Notes: generated by a model from the sequence alone, not told the origin. Positions 10,688-21,714 are shown, counted from the first letter of the stretch. The stretch: DNA of 64,000 nucleotides from Sambucus nigra (GCA_949130495.1 OX422221.1:28718917-28782916); one strand, 5' to 3'. Numbers and translations: made by a program.

Positions 10688-11104
10688 GAAGCCCCCAATG
10701 TTTCATATTTTGAACTTTGAGGAGTATGGAACATTCTTTCTCGGTATATGGAAATATTAAATGATCTTCCTAGTTTTTAGGAACATTTCTCCGTATTTGA
10801 ATTTCCTTCCAAATTCGCAGAATCCGCCTTTTTGAATTTTTATAAGCGCTTCGATCTTCGTGCACTTTTTATCCTTTTAGCCGCCGATAGCGTAATAGTT
10901 TCTTTTTGTAATCATTTCTTTCGCCGCTTCCCAAGGCAAAGTATTTAAGCTTCTTAGGCAGTCCCATCGTCTTCTACCTTTTGCAATTTCTGCTTTCGAG
11001 TTCTCCATAGTCTTTCTCTTTCTAGTGCGTTCATCCTTTTCTTCGTTCATTGTCAACAGATATCCCTTTTTCCTGTAAGATCTTCTTCCTTTCTTTTATT
11101 CACC
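10688..11104 (+). promoter_or_regulatory. Polypurine tract of C and 5' leader of antisense aORF1
   Basis: Bases 10688-10700 (GAAGCCCCCAATG) are, on the minus strand, the polypurine tract CATTGGGGGCTTC that primes plus-strand synthesis next to the 3' LTR. On the plus strand a TATA-like GTATTTAAG (10941-10949) lies about 160 bases before the aORF1 start, followed by a pyrimidine-rich leader ending CACCATGG. This layout is consistent with an independent promoter for the antisense gene, but no transcript data are visible. Confidence 0.45.
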
Positions 11105-11608
11105 ATGGTTTATGTTATTGAATCTCTTGAGAAATTCCGTTCTGATTTTTCTATTCCATATTGGGTAACTCTGGAAAATCTTTCTGAGCCTTTAGATTAT
11201 TTTCGTTTGGTTGAGGGACATTGGTTCCCCAGCCTCTTTATTGCTGAATGTAGATTTTCTTTTCCACCAAACCCTTTTGCTTAGAATTCTGTCAGCATTT
11301 CGATGTTGTCCCTGCAAAAATAGCCCCCAATACATGGAGAATAGTTAATGGGGTGCATAGGTTAAATCAAACTCATGGAACTCGTATAGGAATTCCTGAG
11401 ATTATGTACTGTTATAGATGGGCTGTTCTAGACAATGTTTTTAATTTAAAAACTAGATTTTTGAATAGGGCTTTAGTAGTTAACCTCCCTGATGCAAATA
11501 GGGATTATTTTGAACATGGGTTAGTTATTAAAAATTGGCAACATGCCCCTTTGATTGGAGATGAAGTGTATCAAGGTCCCAGATGCCCTCCATATGGCAA
11601 TGGGATAG

Positions 11609-11699
11609 GTTATTTTCATCTTGTGTTATTTCTGAAATTATGATTTCATTATGTTTGATAAAATGTATGAATGATATCTCACTATGTATTTGTTTTCAG
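11609..11699 (+). other. Intron 1 of aORF1, element C (91 bp)
   Basis: Donor ATAG|GTTATT, acceptor TTTGTTTTCAG before TTGACAGTAAGAG. The join is in phase 1 once the upstream one-base loss is allowed for, the same phase as in A and D. Confidence 0.75.
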
Positions 11700-12373
11700 T
11701 TGACAGTAAGAGAAAAACTCCAAAATAATCAGAAGTAAATATTAAACATTTGAAACTTATTTGCAATCTGCATAAGAAAGTTGCAGACGAGCACATCAGA
11801 TCTGCTTCATATTTGTTGTAGTATAGGAGTTATACAACATCCTTTACTGCTCGTCCTGTGGTCAGCACCAGTGAACCAGCATCAATTCCTGAGGACTCTT
11901 CTCCAGAATCTCACATTCCTCTTAGTCAGAAAATGGGCAAAAGAAGAGTTCCTGCTCTCTTTGAGGAGACTACCTCTGTTGGAGATGGAAAAAGGAACAA
12001 GGCTGACGTCCCAAAGGGGACAAAGAAAGTAGATGCCGCCCCTTCTATTGCTCCTTAGAAGGCTGCCGAGAAGCCCCCAGTGGCTCCGAGCAAGAAAAGT
12101 GCTTCTGTGGAAGTGGTCACCATCTCCCCCACCAAAAGTTCTTTGGTTGAAGCTGCTGAAATACTACCGAGGAGACTGAAGAAATCCTCCTCGGTCAATT
12201 TGGCTGAAAACATTTCCCAGCTCCAAGTTAGTGGAGCTGGTGTTCCAACTATCATTCCCCCGAGCTCTGCAATGAGCTCGGTAAAGACTTGGACTATTCC
12301 TGAAGTTCAAGGAATTGAGGAGAGCATGTCTAGGGATGTGCTTACATCTTTGGCTACTCGTCACATTGCTTCA

Positions 12374-12457
12374 GTAAGTTTATCTCATTCTGAATTCTCT
12401 TTCCTTCCATCAATACGTATATCTCTGTACTGACTTATCATTATCTCCTTTTTTCAG
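12374..12457 (+). other. Intron 2 of aORF1, element C (84 bp)
   Basis: Classic donor GTAAGTTT and acceptor CTCCTTTTTTCAG. It joins exon 2 (ending HIAS) to exon 3 (starting LVSCFNTIV) in phase 0. Confidence 0.85.
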
Positions 12458-13270
12458 CTGGTGAGTTGTTTTAACACCATTGTGAAGAAAGATGAAGCGA
12501 TCAAGGCTTCAAGCTCCTCGTCTGGAGTGGAGGATGCTTTACAGGGCTTGGCCCAATCTTTGAAGGATTCTCGTCAAAAGTATGACGAGGATAAGGTTGA
12601 ATGGGCGAAGAAGTTGGCTGTAGTTGAGGCAGAAAAGGTGCAGCTGGAAAATAAAGTGAAAGACTTGGAGGAGGAGAAAAAGGAGTACGTCGAGAAGCTC
12701 ACGAACTTTGGGGAGCTTGAAAATAAGTTGAAATTGGCTGAGGAAGAGCTAACCCTTCTGCGAGAAGTAAATCGCCAGAAGGAGGAGGTGGATGCTAAGT
12801 TGAAGGCCACCGAGGATCTTCTATCCGAGAAGCTCTCCTCGGAGAAAATTAAAAGAAAAATTACAATAAAGAAGTCCTTCAACACAGGTTGGGACAAAGG
12901 GTGGAACAAGGGGGTAGCAGCCATGATGACCCAGGTGCAGTATGGGAGTTTGAAATACTTCCGAGATGGTTGGATTGCTGCCCTGCAAGAACTGAAGGTA
13001 AATGAGGACTCGGAACTGTTTCAACAACAACTCCCTGGTCTTGCCCCAGTTATTGAAGATGAAGAAGAGGACGAAGCTTCCTCCGAAGTGTCTTCAATGG
13101 TAGTGGGTGATCCCATCCTTACCCAGCCTGCTGACGAGGAGCTTTCATCTCTGCCTAATCCTCTTGAACAAATTCCAACTCCAGTCGACTAACTTATTAT
13201 TCCAACCGACCAACCGAGCTCCTCGTCCCAGCCTCCCGAGAAAGTCTTGGGAGACAAGGAAAAGGTGTGA

Positions 13271-13428
13271 AGTTGTTCGGTATCTATTTTATTTTCTTTT
13301 ACTTGTACTCTGTATTCTGAACGCTGTACTCCTTTTGATGATGTAATATAAATCACCTTTTTGTTCCTCTACGTTGTTGATGTTCTGTCTGCTTCTTTTA
13401 TTAACTCTTGCCTTTTCTTCTTTACTAG
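13271..13428 (+). other. Spacer between aORF1 and aORF2 of element C
   Basis: A TATAAAT / AATATAAATC string near 13345 could serve polyadenylation of aORF1. A pyrimidine-rich stretch ends in TTTACTAG just before the aORF2 start and is shared with element A, so it may be a splice acceptor in the aORF2 leader. No coding sequence is seen. Confidence 0.4.
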
Positions 13429-13431
13429 TTT

Positions 13432-14629
13432 ATGGCTAGAATGGAATTGCTGTCTGCCAATGATACAAAACTGATGCAACAATGCCATGAATATTTTAAA
13501 GCCGGCCATACTGTCCTGAGTGCATCAGAAATTGCTGATATCCTTGGTCATGATGCTTCAGACCAAGCAGTGGAGGCATATCAATACTTGAAATGTCTTC
13601 TTGATCGTGCTGTAGCCAACAATGTGGCTTATTATGAAATGATTGAAGACTTTCAAGGTATTCTCGATGAACTTCAGCAGCAGTATACAGAGTCTTCAGT
13701 TCTTTTGCACGAAGGGTATGAGAAGAAACTCAAACAACTTAGTGCTGAAATAGGTTATGACAAGATGCTTGTTGGCTATGAAGTGAGAGAGAGAACTCTA
13801 AAGGGTGAAGTCGAAGCATGCAGACAGATTGTCGAGCTGCTGGAGCAAGAGAATAACAATTTGCAGAAAGAGCTAGCACAATATAAGTCTGCAGCTTCTT
13901 CTTCAACAACTGTAATCCCAGTGACCGACGAAGGATTTTCATTTTTAGAGGTTGAGAATGCCAAATTAAGGCAAGAATTGGACACCTTGAGAAGGTCGGG
14001 TACCTCTACTGCTATTCGGGGACGAGGAAGGGGTTCTCGTGGACGAGGAAGAGTTGCTCAGGATGTTGTCGAGGAACAAAGTACTCCACCTACTCGGGGT
14101 CGATCAAGAACTCTTCGTCGTACTGTTGAAGAAGCTCGTACTCAATCATCGTTGGAAAACCAAGCATTCCAATTGATGGCCAAAAAATCAAGCCTTATCT
14201 GAATTGTCCAAGAAAGTTAGAGAACTGGAACTAGAACTCTCTGCAAAGAAATCGGTGTTGGAGAATAATGAACTTTTCATCCAGAGTCTTCACAATAAGC
14301 TTGATAGGTTAACATTTCAATTCCACAAACAGCCCAGGGAGTTCTGGATGGCTGGATACAACGAGGCATTATTCCATTTAGATGCTCGTATCCAGAATGC
14401 CAATAATGAGGGCTACAAGCAAGGTTGGCTGAATGCCTTGGGCGTGCTGAAGCTCAAACAGGGACACTACCTGTGGGACTATTATGATCCTAGGGTCCTC
14501 GACTTGCCTGTGCCACCATATAATTTGGACATGGAATGGATCCCAGCTCGTGCCATTCCTCGGAGCTTAATTGCAAAATACCTTGGTGATTACAATCTTC
14601 ATTCCCAGATCGAGGTGTCTCGTCCCTAG
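13432..14629 (+). pseudogene. Antisense gene aORF2 of element C (one frameshift)
   Basis: The frame starts MARMELLSANDTKLM and runs about 256 codons to 14202. A one-base gain in the A-run at 14182-14187 shifts the frame, and a second open frame continues from 14204 to 14629. The protein is mostly coiled coil (LLEQENNNLQKELAQ; VENAKLRQELDTLRR), then an Arg/Gly-rich region RGRGRGSRGRGR that could bind nucleic acid. It ends with AGYNEALFHLDARIQ, QGWLNALGVLKL and MEWIPARAIPRSL. The tail matches element D (GWLSALKELQV, DRWIPIDAIPRQL) and the start matches element A. It lies directly downstream of aORF1 on the same strand. No enzymatic motif was recognised; a structural role is only a guess. Confidence 0.75.
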
Positions 14630-15320
14630 CATCTATTGGACACCCCTTCAATAATGAACGTCAGAATGCTTCGAGACATTAACTTTATAAATTCTCCCCT
14701 TTGCCTGGAAGATCCTCCTGCTGGTGAGGAGCCTATTTCAAAAGCTGAAGGAAAAAAGCCAATAGAATAGGAAATTCTGATGTAATAATTAGTACACAAT
14801 TTAATATCAATAAACTTGTGTAATTCATTTTGACTTTAATGAAAGAATTTCATTTTTGTTTGCAAATTTGTATTGCTCTTGTATTTGTCAAACACTTTAT
14901 ATTTGTGCTTGCATAACAATATTGTGTGGTTCATCGACCAACTTAGTAATAAAAAGTTACAAGTATCAGAAATGTTGCTCGATCACTTAATAATAAAGTA
15001 ATGAGTATAAAAATGTTAAAATTTCTTCCAACCAACCAAGGTTGTTAAATTTTGCTCATCGACCAATTATAAGTAATGGGTTTTTATCCCCGACCAGCTA
15101 TACTTGGTACTGTTTAAAATATTTTCTCCTCGTCGACCAACTACAGTTAGTGGATTTTTATCTCCGACCAACCATACTTGATTCAGTTTGGAATATTTTG
15201 TTCTTCGAGGAACTTTTATGTTATAAACTTACCTCCCGACCAACATAAGTTGGCATTTGAGAGCATATCTTGTTTCCTAACCAAACACGTTGGCATTTTT
15301 AGGAATGTTGATGTTGTTCT
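14630..15320 (+). other. Non-coding spacer with diverged ACCAAC repeats
   Basis: Downstream of aORF2. AT-rich, with possible polyadenylation signals (CAATAAAC near 14810). From about 15055 there are degenerate copies of a GACCAAC...AGTTGG motif that grade into the regular array at 15321. No gene is supported. Confidence 0.5.
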
Positions 15321-15712
15321 CGCCCTTTTACCAACCGGAGTTGGTCTGAGTTCAAACTATTATGTCCACTTGCCCTTTTACCAAAATTGGTCTGAGCCAG
15401 TGTCAGCCTCCTAACCAAAGGAGTATGGTTTGTTCTTGCTCTTTTACCAACCGGAGTTGGTCTGAGTTCGAACTATCATGTCCACTCACTCTTTTACCAA
15501 CCGGAGTTGGTCTGAGCCAATGTACGCCTCCTAACCAAAGGAGTAGGTTTGTTCTCGCTCTTTTACCAATCGGAGTTGGTCTGAGTTCGAACTATCGTGT
15601 CCACTCACTCTTTTACCAACCGGAGTTGGTCTGAGCCAGTGTACGCCTCCTAACCAAAGGAGTATGTTTTGCTCTCGCCCTTTTACCAACCGGAGTTGAT
15701 CTGGGTTTGAAC
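15321..15712. repeat. Hairpin tandem array (seven copies) in element C
   Basis: Seven copies of CTTTTACCAACCGGAGTTGG followed by TCTGA occur near 15324, 15373 (degenerate), 15438, 15489, 15558, 15609 and 15677. They alternate between two spacer types to give a higher-order unit of about 120 bases. Each copy can fold as a CCAAC/GTTGG stem with a CGGA loop. The array lies between the 3' end of pol and the antisense genes. Two more copies sit in the pol frame at 17661-17748. Confidence 0.9.
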
Positions 15713-15842
15713 TATCAGTGTTGCTTTTATTGCTGAACAGCATAGTGTTGCACACTAGTATTCCCCGAAAAACTTTCAATAGAAGAAGATGGCGAAATAT
15801 CATCATTTTATTCATATTGATGGAACTGCTTTACATTTTACA

Positions 15843-17921
15843 TCACTGATAATACTTGCGTAGGTGTTCAGCATTCCATGCATTCTTAAATTCCTCTCTT
15901 TCTAGAGTTGCTATGCGGTAAGTTCCTGGTCGAACAATTTCTATAACTCGGTAAGGTCCATGCCAGTTTTCTTCCAACTTATTGTGCTTCTGAAGGACCT
16001 TCTTTAGCACGTAATCTCCTTCTTTTAGGTCACATTTCTTCACCCTCTTGTTGTAGAAGAGAGTTGTTCGTTGTTGGTAAGCAGCATTCCTAATGGACGC
16101 CTCTTCTCTAACCTCCTCGAGCATGTCCAAATCTAATCTTCTCATTAAGTCGCTGATTGGGGAATTGAAATTCAGCACTCTGTGTGTTGGAAGACCCAAC
16201 TCGGCAGGTATCACGGCCTCACTTCCAAATGCCAGCATATATGGTGATTCTCCAGTTGTTGCTCGGGGGGTTGTTCGATTAGCCCACAATACTGATTGTA
16301 GCTCATTAATCCAATTAGCTTTAGCCTCACTTAGCCTCTTCTTCAAACCATTTAATAATGTTCTGTTCGTCACTTCAGTCTGTCCATTGCTTTGAGGATG
16401 GCCTGGTGCTGAATGAATCTTCAAAATGTTTGACTGATGACAATAGGCGGCAAACTCCTCGTTATCGAATTGTGTTCCATGGTCTGTGATGAAAGCATGA
16501 GGGAGACCATATCGGCAGATTATGTTCTTCCAAACGAACTGGTATACCTTCTCGTATGTCATATCAATAAGTGGCTCAGCTTCTACCCACTTAGTAAAAT
16601 AATCCACTGCAACGACGAGGTACTTGAATCTTCCTCGGGTCATCGGCAGTGGTCCAACCAAATAAATTCCCCACATGGCAAATGGCCAAGGGGAAGTTAT
16701 GGGTGTCAACAGTGCTTGTGGAGTTCGTCGGATGGAAGAGAAACGTTGGCATTTATCACATCTCTTAGCATAAGCTATACAATCAGCCCTCGTCGTCGGC
16801 CAATAGTATACTTGCGTCATCACCCTTTGCAAGAGTGTCCGACCTGCTACATGGGATCCACAGGACCCTTCATGGATCTCTTCAATCGATTCTTTCACCT
16901 CGAAGGGATGTACACATCTCTGCAAACCTACCATAATTCCTCGTCTATACAAAACACCATTAGTTAATACATACCGAGCAGCTTTAAACTTCAATTTCTT
17001 AGCAGCGAGCTTATCCTCCGGCAATTCTCCCTCCTCAATATATGCCCTGATGGGATCCATCCAAGATGGTCCTAAATCAAGGGTAATAATATTCATCGTC
17101 ATGTCTTCATCTATGCTCTGACTTTCTAATACTCCAATTGGTATCTTTCTTCGCAGCTCTGTACGAGTAGCTGATGCTAGTCGAGCCAGTGCGTCTGCTC
17201 GTGCATTCTCCATTCTTGGTATTCTGATCAACTGAATAGCATCAAATTCTGCTAACAACTTCATCACCTTTTCATGATACTTGACCATTAATTCCCCTTT
17301 AACTACATATGTCCCCATCACCTGATTCACAATTAATTGAGAATCACTGAATACCATCACTTGCTGCGCTTCCATGATTTTTTCTAAATTAAGACCTGCT
17401 ACTATGGCCTCATACTCTGCCTCATTATTGGAAGCTTTGAATTGGAATCGCAGGGCGTATTCCATGTCAATCTCGTCTGGGGTGTTCAAAACAATCCCTG
17501 CTCCACAACCTGTTGTGCAAGATGACCCATCTACATATAATCTCCATGTAGGTAACTCGTCTTCAAATTTCTTATCTGACAAAGTTCCTTGGTAAAATAT
17601 CTGCTGTTTTCTTTCATCCTCCCCTGATATTTTTTGCTCCTCGTCGATCATCTCTTCTCGCTCTTTTACCAACCGGAGTTGGTCTGAGCTCGAATTTGAT
17701 GATCTTTCTACATCCACAAGCCCTTTTACCAACCGGAGTTGGTCTGGACTTATGTCTGTTGATCCTGTAACATCCACAGGTTGATCAGTGAGAAACTTTT
17801 GTTCCTCGGGGGTATCAGGATAGGTGAACTCTGCTATAAAATCTGCTACAACCTGCCCTTTTAGCGATGATCTGGGTTCATACACAATATCATATTCACC
17901 GAGCTCTATTGACCAGTACAT
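15843..17921 (-). pseudogene. Tat pol: RNase H and integrase, element C
   Basis: An open 692-residue frame. After the RT tail (GQVVADFIAEF) and an acidic linker comes RNase H (WRLYVDGSS, then NNEAEYEAIVAGL and VFSDSQLIVNQ, ending ADALARLAS). The integrase zinc site follows (HEGSCGSHVAGR, CDKCQ), then the core with VGPLPMTRG, FITDHGTQFDN and HPQSNGQTEVTNR. The tail is the GDYVLKKVL and WHGPYRVIEI block common to Ty3/gypsy integrases. The first catalytic Asp, expected just before VGPLP, is Tyr here (codon 16662-16664), so strand transfer should be lost. The linker holds two DQLRLVK segments encoded by copies of the hairpin repeat. The frame overlaps that of RT by a shift at about 17921. Confidence 0.92.
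17661..17748 (-). repeat. Two hairpin repeats inside the pol frame of element C
   Basis: Copies at 17661-17688 and 17721-17748 match the 3' array unit almost exactly and are translated as DQLRLVKE and DQLRLVKG in the linker before RNase H. They keep the frame open. Confidence 0.9.
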
Positions 17922-19308
17922 CAGTCTCCCTGATGTTTCTGGCTTATGAGGGCTTGTCTTAATGGCATGTCGGTATACACGACGATGGTATGGGGTTGAA
18001 AATATGGCATCATTCTTCTACTTGCTTTAATTAATGCCAATGCCAATTTTTCCAGTTTTGGGTACCTGATCTCTGCACCTCGTAAAGCTTTACTTGTGTA
18101 ATAAATTGGCTTCTGGACTCCATTCTCCACTCTGATCAATGCCGAGCTGACTGCATTCTCTGATACTGCCAGGTACAAGTACAACTTTTCTCCCGTTACT
18201 GGCCTGGACAACAGTGGAGGTATTCCCAAATATTTCTTTAAGTCTTGAAAGGCCTTCTCACATTCATCATTCCACTCGCAAGTTTTTCGAAGTGTTTTGA
18301 AGAATGGGAGGCATCTATCAGTTGCTCGGGATACAAATCTGTTGAGCGTTGCAACTCGTCCTGTAAGATTCTGCACTTCTTTCTTCGTCGTTGGAGATCG
18401 CAACCCTAACAGAGCTTTGATCTTTTCTGGATTCACCTCAATGCCTCGTTGGTTGACAATGTACCCGAGGAACATTCCTTCTCGTACTCCAAAGGTGCAC
18501 TTTGTCGGGTTGAGCTTCATTTGGTATTTATCCAGTTGATCAAAGGTCTGACTTAAGTCAACTAGATGATCAGCAGCTTTCTTGCTCTTTGTCAGCATAT
18601 CGTCGACATAGACCTCCATATTACAACTGATTTGTTCGGCAAAAACCTTGTTCATCAGCCACTGGTATGTTGCTCCTACATTTTTCAAACCAAAAGGCAT
18701 AACATTATAACAATAAGTTCCCCTAGGGGTAATAAAAGAAGTACTTTGCCAGTCTTCAGGTTTCATTTTGATCTGGTTGTAGCCAGAGTAAGCATCCATG
18801 AAGCTGAGCAGTTCGTGTCCCGAGGTAGCATCCACTAATTGATCAATTCTGGGCAATGGAAAGTGATCTTTTGGGCATACCTTGTTGAGATCGGTGAAAT
18901 CAACACACATTCTCCATTTGTTGTTTTTCTTCTTTACCATCACCACATTTGCCAACCAGTCTGGATATTTCACATCCTCTTGTATAGCTTGATTCTTCTG
19001 GGACTAAATACTCTTCTTTACTGCTTTACAGGCTCGATCTCCTTATTCACATTGAGCTCATGGCATAAGAAGTTTGGATCTATTCCTGACATATCTTCAT
19101 GAGTCCATGCAAAAGTTTTCTTTATGTTTCTCAATAAAGCTATCAATTCCTGTTTTATTGAAGCATCCAATGACGAGCCTATCTGAGCTGTTCGTTCAGG
19201 GTGTTCATCGTCTAGAATAACATTTTTTATAGATTCCACCACCTGTGCTTTTACAAGTTGGGATTCATCTCTAGGATCCAGTGTTTCAATTTTTGTACCT
19301 TCATCCAC
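17921..19308 (-). pseudogene. Tat pol: reverse transcriptase, element C
   Basis: Two pieces: an N-terminal segment (19308-19018, ending KEIEPVKQ-stop) and a 350-residue RT core (18973-17921). The core shows NKWRMCVDFTDLNKVCPKD, FMDAYSGYNQI (motif A Asp present), MPFGLKNVGATYQ and VYVDDMLTKSK. It continues through FLGYIVNQRGIEVNP and SRPVTGEKLYLYLAVS into the RNase H-like connection. Between the pieces there is a frameshift and a short deletion where the segment before YPDWLANV is expected. A second shift near 17930 moves the end of RT into the next frame. The catalytic residues look intact but the polyprotein is broken. Confidence 0.9.
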
Positions 19309-19362
19309 CTGGTAGGTAGTAGTCTTTTTCCTTGACTCTTCAAGCTCCTCTTGCTCGGCAGA

Positions 19363-21714
19363 TCAATAATAGCATTCCCGAGCTACTTTTTTATCACCTT
19401 TCACAACTCCTACTCCAAAATTTGTTGGGAATTTTAAGCACTGATGTACTATAGATGGGACTTCTTCGAACTTATTCAAACCAACTCTTCCCATGATGAT
19501 GTTGTAAGCTGATTGCACATTCTTATCCATCACAAAGAAGCGTATTCTTCCTGTTCGACAAGCAGGCCAAGTTCCAATGAATATATCCAACTTGATCGTC
19601 CCAAGTGGAAAAACTTTATCGCCAGCAAAACCCAGGAGAGGTCTGTGATAAGGCTCCAATTGAGATAACTTTAAATTTAAACTGTCAAAGCATGAGTAGA
19701 ACATGATATCTGCCGAACTACCATTATCTACCAGAACCCTTGAAATCATTACTTCTTTCATCCTCATTTTGATCACCAAAGGGTCGTCGTGAGGGTAAAG
19801 AACACCTGCAAGGTCATTTTTTGAGAAACCAATGACTAGCTTCTCTTTGTTTACCTTCCTCGGGCGATCCTCTTCAGCTAAATTTATCCGTTGAATGTAT
19901 GAGCAAGCCTGAGCCTCACCGAGGTAAGCTTTTCTTTCTGCAGTAAGATCTCCTCCTCCTGCATCTCCACCTGTAATGACATTACAATCAAATGTTCCAA
20001 AACGTATTGAAAATACCTCGCGTTCTGGTTGCCTTGGCCTTTTGGGAAGATCGGGGTCATCCTCTGCATCATCTTCATGATCCCTCTTCTTCTTCTCCTC
20101 TACTCGACGAGGAGATCTAGACCTCTCTCTAGTTCGGTCATTATTTCTTCTTTCACCTCCCCGGTCAACATACTTTGCTAGTTTCCCTCTTCGGATGAGT
20201 GTTTCAATCTCGTTCTGAAGAGCTATGCAATTTTTGGTCATATGGACATGATCCTTATGGAACTCGCAATATTTCTCCCTATTCCTCGTGTCAGGGTCTG
20301 ACCTCAGTTTCTTCGGCCACTTTACCTCCTCGCTATTCTTGATTTCTTCCAATACATGATTAATACCCATTTTCAAAGGAGTATAATTATCGAATTTCTT
20401 CAGGACTTCCCATGACGACTTATTATTTTTGGAATGCTTATCACCGCCATTGCTTTTATGCTCTTTCCTCTTGGATTTATCGTCTTCCACCTTGGTTTCT
20501 TTATCCATATTCTTCTTCGCAGCCATAGCCTCCTCAGCATTCATGATTTTGGCCGCTTTTGCCATCAACTCTGACATAGTTGTAGGTGGATCTTTCGCCA
20601 AAGTGTAATACAACTTGTTGGGCAACAACCCACTCATCAAGGCAGTGATTGCTGTCTTTTCTGCATAATATATGACCTCTAGCTTCTCGTTATTGAAACG
20701 AGTTATATAATCTCTAGTACTTTCACCAGATATTTGTCTAACACTCAACAAGTGTGCTACTCGTTTTACTGGCTTTGCTCCAAAACAGAAATTGCCGATG
20801 AACAACTCGGCCAATTGAAAGAAACTTGAAATCTTACCCCGAGGAAGATTGTTGTACCATATCAGGGCAGATCCAGTAAGAGTTCCTGAGAATGCTCTGC
20901 ATCTCATCTCGTCGGGAACAGCATAGATGTCGGCAGCAGCTTGATATTGCTCTATGTGAAGAATATGATCTGTCTTTCCATCATACTTGGGGGTCACCAC
21001 AAGTGCTTTAAATTTTGACGGGGTAGGAAAATCCATAATGGCCTGGACAAAAGGTGTCCCTTGAACAAAAGTTCATTGTAGGGGATTCTTTGCCTTAGCC
21101 ATTTCTCCCAATCTATCCTCCAATCGCTGAATGGACCCTTTCCACGCATCATTTCCTTCCTCGGGCCTATTAGTTCGACCAATTGACTGTTCTGAAGTAG
21201 CCTCCTGAGATCTATCTTAACGAGCAACTGGTCGTGATTGTGCTGATCCTTCTCTTAGATCTGATGGTTGTCGAAAACTCCTCGACATGGTCTTAGGTGG
21301 ACTCCTATTCCTCCTAGGGCCTAATCGGCTGAAAGGAGATGCCCTGCTCAATCTTTCCAAGGCACTGGGTCTCCCTGGAGAGAGAGTGATACGTTGCTCA
21401 GTATCTGTAGCCCGTATTGACTAATTTCACCCAGGTTGATAAGATAAATCATTAGATTCCTCATTACGATATGACTCAGTACGCCTGGATCGTGAAGAAA
21501 GTAAATAGGTTTGCCTCTGACCACTTCGTTGTCCCGAATGTGCAGGTGCACCGCCATGAAGGGTTTGTATGAGTTGACGCATTGTTTCTTGCATGGCAGT
21601 TTGTCCTTGAGCCAGATTCGTCATAATTCCGACCAGATCTGGAGGTGCAGAGGGATTTGGAGGATTTCCAGCATTTCCAGCGTTTCGATTGCTAGATTCT
21701 GGATTATCTGACAT
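19363..21714 (-). pseudogene. Tat gag and protease, element C
   Basis: The frame starts at about 21714 (MSDNPESSN) and stays in one register to 19363, with stops near 21427 and 21077. The long clean part (557 residues from 21036) has the capsid block (YDGKTDHILHIEQYQ, ALIWYNNLPRGKISSF, FNNEKLEVIYYAEK). A basic region rich in Lys, Arg and Glu follows, with a Cys/His pattern KYCEFHKDHVHMTKNC near residue 260. The protease has VLVDNGSSADIMF, where Tat-type enzymes use a D-x-G motif, and IIMGRVGLNKF near the end. The product would form the particle and cleave the polyprotein. The premature stops make it non-functional without readthrough. Confidence 0.9.

Larger units (their letters stand above)
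11105..13270 (+). pseudogene. Antisense spliced gene aORF1 of element C
   Basis: Three exons, antisense to gag-pol: 11105-11608, 11700-12373 and 12458-13270. Exon 1 starts MVYVIESLEKF with a strong ACCATGG context and carries the block ending in PNTWRIVNGVHRLNQ, resembling the putative gypsy-type transposon family (Pfam Transposase_28, from memory). Exon 2 is basic and low complexity. Exon 3 is a clean 240-codon coiled coil with VKKDEAIKAS, GWDKGWNKG and GWIAALQELK, then an acidic tail. The length would be about 660 residues. Defects are a one-base loss near 11277, stops at 11726, 11819 and 12056, and a stop at 13190 followed by a one-base gain before the conserved end EKV-stop. No enzyme motif or known function is visible; partners are unknown. 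Confidence 0.8.

Noticed and set aside
12574..12924. A minus-strand Ser/Phe-rich frame
   Set aside because: It mirrors the coiled-coil exon 3 of aORF1 in element C.
13265..13428. A third intron that would fuse aORF1 and aORF2 into one protein
   Set aside because: The donor-like GTGTGA/GTGTAA in C and A is better read as the codon GTG plus a stop after a shared EKV ending. The frames also do not join in C, so two genes are more likely.
15321..15712. CRISPR-like array
   Set aside because: The repeats have an internal higher-order structure, related spacers and extra copies inside a plant retrotransposon pol gene; no Cas-like gene is present.
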